A model generated the notes under the pieces. It saw nothing but the letters and a program-made list of their open reading frames with translations, was not told the DNA's origin and did not search any database. From assembly GCA_023374025.1 (NCBI GenBank), contig SIJG01000103.1, positions 418,419-482,418 of the forward strand: 64,000 nucleotides of DNA, given 5' to 3'. Source of the DNA: Heterodera schachtii. Its lineage: Eukaryota; Nematoda; Chromadorea; Rhabditida; Heteroderidae. Made by a program: the position numbers and the translations under genes. This document shows, piece after piece, positions 60,511 through 64,000 of this stretch (position 1 is its first letter; every line of letters begins with the position of its first letter).

Positions 60511-62530
60511 GGCGGGAACAATTGAAAAGAAATTTATTTTCCTAATTCAACAAGAAATAATGAACGGACAAATTCCTGCTGATGAATTTTATCAGGTATT
60601 AAATGTATTTTAAATAAAATTAAAAAAATAAATTAGAAAAAATTTAGGTGAAATTGTATGCAGGGCATAATATTGGCCCAACTGGGCAAAATCCATTGGC
60701 CGTGACGCGAACCCAAGGATTTTTTGGCTTTGCATATTTAAAAATTGCATTAAATGAACAGCTTTCCAAATTTACATTCTGCGCACAAAAATTTATGCGC
60801 TTACGTGTAAATTATGGACAAACATCGTATATTAATATTGTTGCTAATGAGGAAGTAATTTAAAAATAAAAAATTTAAATTTTTAATTTCAAAATAAAAA
60901 TTTTTTATTAATTAGTTTTCTGTTGCACAAAATTGCACCATTATTGTAAGCGACGGTGACATTGTTCATGTACGATTTGTTTATGGTTATCAAATGCCTC
61001 TGCCTTGGCCATATTTTTCACCTTACGGAGTTAGTTTTTTTTTTTTTTGAAAAATCACAAATTTTGTGCTGAAATAGGCTTAGGATTCGGAAATTGGAAA
61101 ATAATATTCATTCCGACAAAAAATTCAACCCATTTGAATAAAAATAACCATATTTCTTTGGATAAGGATAACAATTTTAATGCGAACCCCCTAAAAAAAT
61201 TTTTTGAGCGGGAGACTGAAAAAATAAAATTTAAAAAAATTTGGAAATTGGCCATTTTTTCATAATTGAAAATATGAAGAAATAATTTTAACGGACACTC
61301 AAAAAGAAGGAAAATAAGGAAAATATTAGCTGAAAATAATCATTACTTGTGTGCCATATTTAAATCAAAAGAAATAAGCAATTTTCTCTAAAAACATTGG
61401 CAACGGAAGATCCGAATTTAATAGATTTTAACATTATATATTTCTCGGATTATTTAGCCAAATTTTTTTTAAACGAGGAGTCCAATCCTAAGCCTAATCA
61501 TAATTATATTAAAAAAAACAATTTAAAAAAATAAAAATACAAAAAAAAAATTTCAGGCGCTTCAAGTGCCAAATTTCCCATCCAACAAATTCACTTTTAA
61601 CATTAAAATTGTGGGTGACAAAGATTTTAATAAAGAGACCAAATATTTTTTCCACATTCAATGCGCTAAACGTGAATGGAATAATTTCTATACTGAAACA
61701 AATGTGGGCGAAAAAGTGGGACAAATTGAATATTTTGACAACTTTTGTGAAGGAAATCTGTTCCAAATTGGTGTAATTATTGCTCAGCGTCAGTCACCTT
61801 TAAATGACTCAACAATAATTAAGGTTAATTACTTTTTGAAAATTTTAATTATTAAAAAATCTTTTACTATATAAGAAGTAAATTTTGAATTTGTGCAAAG
61901 GTATAACAAAATAAAATCATTTGTTCATTGGAATGAATAAAATAAATTTTTTATAAATATAATAATAAATTAAAGAGAATTATGATTAAAAATAAAATAA
62001 TTAAAATAAATTATTAATTAAGGGTGAAGTATATCGCGAAACAAAATGCCCTAATCCTAAAGAGAGCAATATTTATGAGCCTGACATCAATTATAACCTG
62101 GTCATTCATAACAATGGATCATCGGCAGAATTAAAATGGAAATGCCTTAGAACAAAAAAATATTCTGATTCAAAAAGTATCAAAAAATTTATTTTGAAAT
62201 AATTATTTTTATTTATAATTTACTAAAAATAAACAGGACGGCGTATTAATGATGGAGCCGATGTAGCAGGATCAAGTGAACAACGAGAATTGCCAAACGA
62301 AAAGCGAGTGCCAAAAATAACGCAGGATTTGTTGGCAAATTTTGCCGCTAAACAAAGTGATCAGAATCAGCAAGAGAATGAGGTCAAACAATATCATAAA
62401 TATTAAAATGATTTTAAATACATTTAATATTCAATTTGTAAATATTCAGGGGGACCGCCCCATAACTGAGACTTTGAATTTGTTGGACACTTTTGGGAGT
62501 GAAGATCAGCAGAAAGCACCAGCAGAATGA
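60461..62530 (+). CDS. Secreted protein of unknown function, seven exons (367 aa)
   Basis: Exons 60461-60595, 60648-60854, 60916-61029, 61557-61823, 62023-62176, 62237-62382 and 62450-62530. All introns are GT-AG, and the reading frame stays open throughout (phase 0 except phase 1 at exon 5/6). Residues 1-18 are a signal peptide (MLIYLIAVINLLLIQKSAG). The body is rich in beta-prone stretches such as NCTIIVSDGDIVHVRFVYGY and KFTFNIKIVGDKDFNKETKY. Exon 4 (FFHIQ...REWNNFYTETNVG...FCEGNLFQIGVIIAQ) vaguely follows the order of a galectin-type sandwich, but the key HxNxR residues are absent, so this is only a hint. Cysteines are present in exons 2-5. The C-terminal exons 6-7 are hydrophilic and Gln/Glu-rich. 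The 527-bp intron 3 could hide another exon (open stretch 61069-61265). A partial inverted paralogue lies at 63852-64000. Confidence 0.7.
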
Positions 62531-63851
62531 GAAATTTGTTGATTTTTTTTTTGTTGTCAGAAACATTGTTGTTGGTTCATAGTAAAGTAAAATTAATCCT
62601 TTTCTGAACATTTTGCCAAATTTAAAAACCTTTTTTTTTCCATAATATAAATTACATTTTCAGCTTTATAGATATTTTATGTGAATTATCCGATCTATTC
62701 CAAGAACAAGCAAAAAAATTTTTATTAAATGATCCATGAAAGGGATAAATGCGCTTTCTTCATGGATATAAGCATAATAACAATTAATTTATTGTTTTTC
62801 TTAAAAAAAACAAATTAAATAATCAACGTACATATCATACATAGCCTGTCAGATTGCTCTATTTGCAAGAAAAATTTCTGAAAATATAATTCAATTTTCA
62901 ATAACTTATGACAAAAAAATCAAAAAATTGCATAACTTTTTGAAATTAATAAAATTATTTAAAATTTTCTTCCTTATAGAACATTACAATAACTATCGTA
63001 TAATAAATACCAAGGTTATTTGAATGGTTCGAACATGTTTGTCCCAAATTTTTTCATTTATTTGTTAATTGGTTTTAAATGCATTTGTTTTGATAAGCTG
63101 TTCAGAATGCAAATATATTAAAAATGATTGATAGCTATTTATTTTAAAAAAAATTTATGAAAATTTTAATTATTTTTATTTTTGGCTTATATATTAAAAA
63201 GTTTATCGAACTTAACCATTTTTGTAATTAAAAAATCGCATCAAATTTTATAGGCATACTTCCCGTTACAAGACTAACGGTGAAAAAATTCCGGGAAAAT
63301 TTGTAAACATTTGTACAGTTCCATTACATATATTTGCAAAATTTGGTGAGCTTTTGATCAATTACAAATGAGTTGTGGAAGATCTAATTTTTAGAAATTA
63401 ATTAATTTTTTGAATTTAACTCTTTCTATTATTAATAAAATCGCATCAAATTTTATTTACATGTTAATAATGCACTCTAATACACAATAATTAAAAAATG
63501 GCTCTTGAATTCCTATTTTAAAAAATTTTATGAAATTTTTAATCCCTATTTTCCACTGTTTTATTTTTTGCAAAATTAATTCATACATTTTTTTTTAGAA
63601 AGTGCTCTGAAACGCACCAAATTTAATTTACATGTTAATGATGCACTCTAATGCTTAAGTTTTGAGAATAGCTCATGATTCGAGAAATAATTTTTTTTTC
63701 TTTCTTATAAATTGGCTATTTTGAACAACTTGCGGTGGTGTGCTTGGAACACGGGCATATGTCCGAGATTTTGTGAAATTAGTTTAAAAAAAAGTAGCTG
63801 TTTATCTCACTGATCAACATGTTTCTCACAATATAAAAAACCACAAATTTC
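62531..63851. other. Spacer between convergent paralogues, with dispersed repeat
   Basis: The first ~60 bp (gaaatttgttg...gtcagaaacatt) match the reverse complement of 63800-63851, so the inverted copy includes the start of the 3' UTR before similarity ends. Positions 63180-63690 contain three degenerate units of the dispersed repeat (aaaatcgcatcaaattttat at about 63233 and 63438; gaaagtgctctgaaacgcac at 63598). No gene was seen. Confidence 0.6.
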
Positions 63852-64000
63852 TCATTCTGCTGGTGCTTTCTGCTGATCTTCACTCCCAAAATTGTCCAGC
63901 AAATTCAAAGTCTCAATTATGGGGCGGTCCCCCTAAATATTTACAAATTGAATATTAAATGTATTTAAAATCATTTTAATATTAGGTTATTTTTTACCTC
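63852..64000 (-). CDS. Inverted paralogue of the 367-aa secreted protein, 3' end only
   Basis: Reverse complement of exon 7 at 63852-63932 (GDRPIIETLNLLDNFGSEDQ then QKAPAE-stop). It is preceded by an intron whose acceptor is ATATTTAG, with the last three bases of exon 6 (GAG) and its GT donor at the window edge (63998-64000). Relative to the downstream end of the 60461-62530 gene only two residues differ, Thr to Ile and Thr to Asn. The frame and splice sites are intact, so this is likely a second live gene continuing beyond the window, convergent with the first. Confidence 0.75.

Noticed and set aside
61047..61265. 72-codon frame as an extra exon of the 367-aa gene
   Set aside because: It is Asn/Lys-rich, lies inside intron 3, and does not join in frame with the flanking exons at convincing sites. 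I leave it as a possibility only.

Overview
This window is eukaryotic and looks like a gene-poor piece of a nematode genome. The evidence is extreme AT content, short introns (47-67 bp among longer ones) with TTTAG/TTCAG-type acceptors, small secreted peptide genes with a 2-nt-phase intron after the signal peptide, and abundant MITEs and satellites. A tylenchid plant parasite (root-knot type) fits best, but that is inference from composition and gene style. I see no bacterial operon, rRNA or intact tRNA. There is a 232-bp assembly gap (N) at 52321-52552.

Positions 1-51 kb are almost free of credible genes. The dominant structure is an inverted segmental duplication: about 3.2 kb at 9.1-12.3 kb reappears reverse-complemented at 28.5-31.7 kb, with an extra 0.6-kb partial copy at 27.9-28.5 kb. 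The + strand is visibly T-rich outside and inside the left arm (1-15 kb) and A-rich through most of 19-26 kb and 31.7-45.7 kb. In this AT background sit a hAT-type MITE with a perfect 8-bp target duplication (8.3 kb), relatives of it (13.6, 14.4, 53.8 and 57.2 kb), a foldback element with a 9-bp target duplication (36.3-37.0 kb), a long-TIR MITE (27.7 kb), a 21-bp minisatellite (18.2-19.0 kb), a pyrimidine macrosatellite with a ~390-bp higher-order unit (45.8-47.7 kb), a ~130-bp satellite running into the gap (51.7-52.3 kb), and a GC-rich island with a tRNA-like pol III promoter pair and a perfect hairpin (26.05-26.75 kb). A few short GC-richer patches read like relic exons, one of them protein-kinase-like.

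Positions 52.5-64 kb are the gene-bearing part. Three tandem paralogous two-exon genes encode ~58-65 aa secreted precursors with a signal peptide, an RQKR processing site and a glycine-rich mature peptide. Two of them end in Gly-Arg, an amidation signal. They are followed by a two-exon gene for an 82-aa precursor whose RMKR site releases a six-cysteine peptide. A seven-exon gene then encodes a 367-aa secreted protein of unknown function. Its last exons occur again in inverted orientation at the very end of the window, and its first exon appears as decayed tandem copies just upstream. A frameshifted fragment resembling the zinc site of an M13 (neprilysin-like) peptidase lies between peptide genes 1 and 2 on the minus strand. 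The common theme of the gene cluster is secretion and peptide processing, in a locus growing by tandem and inverted duplication.
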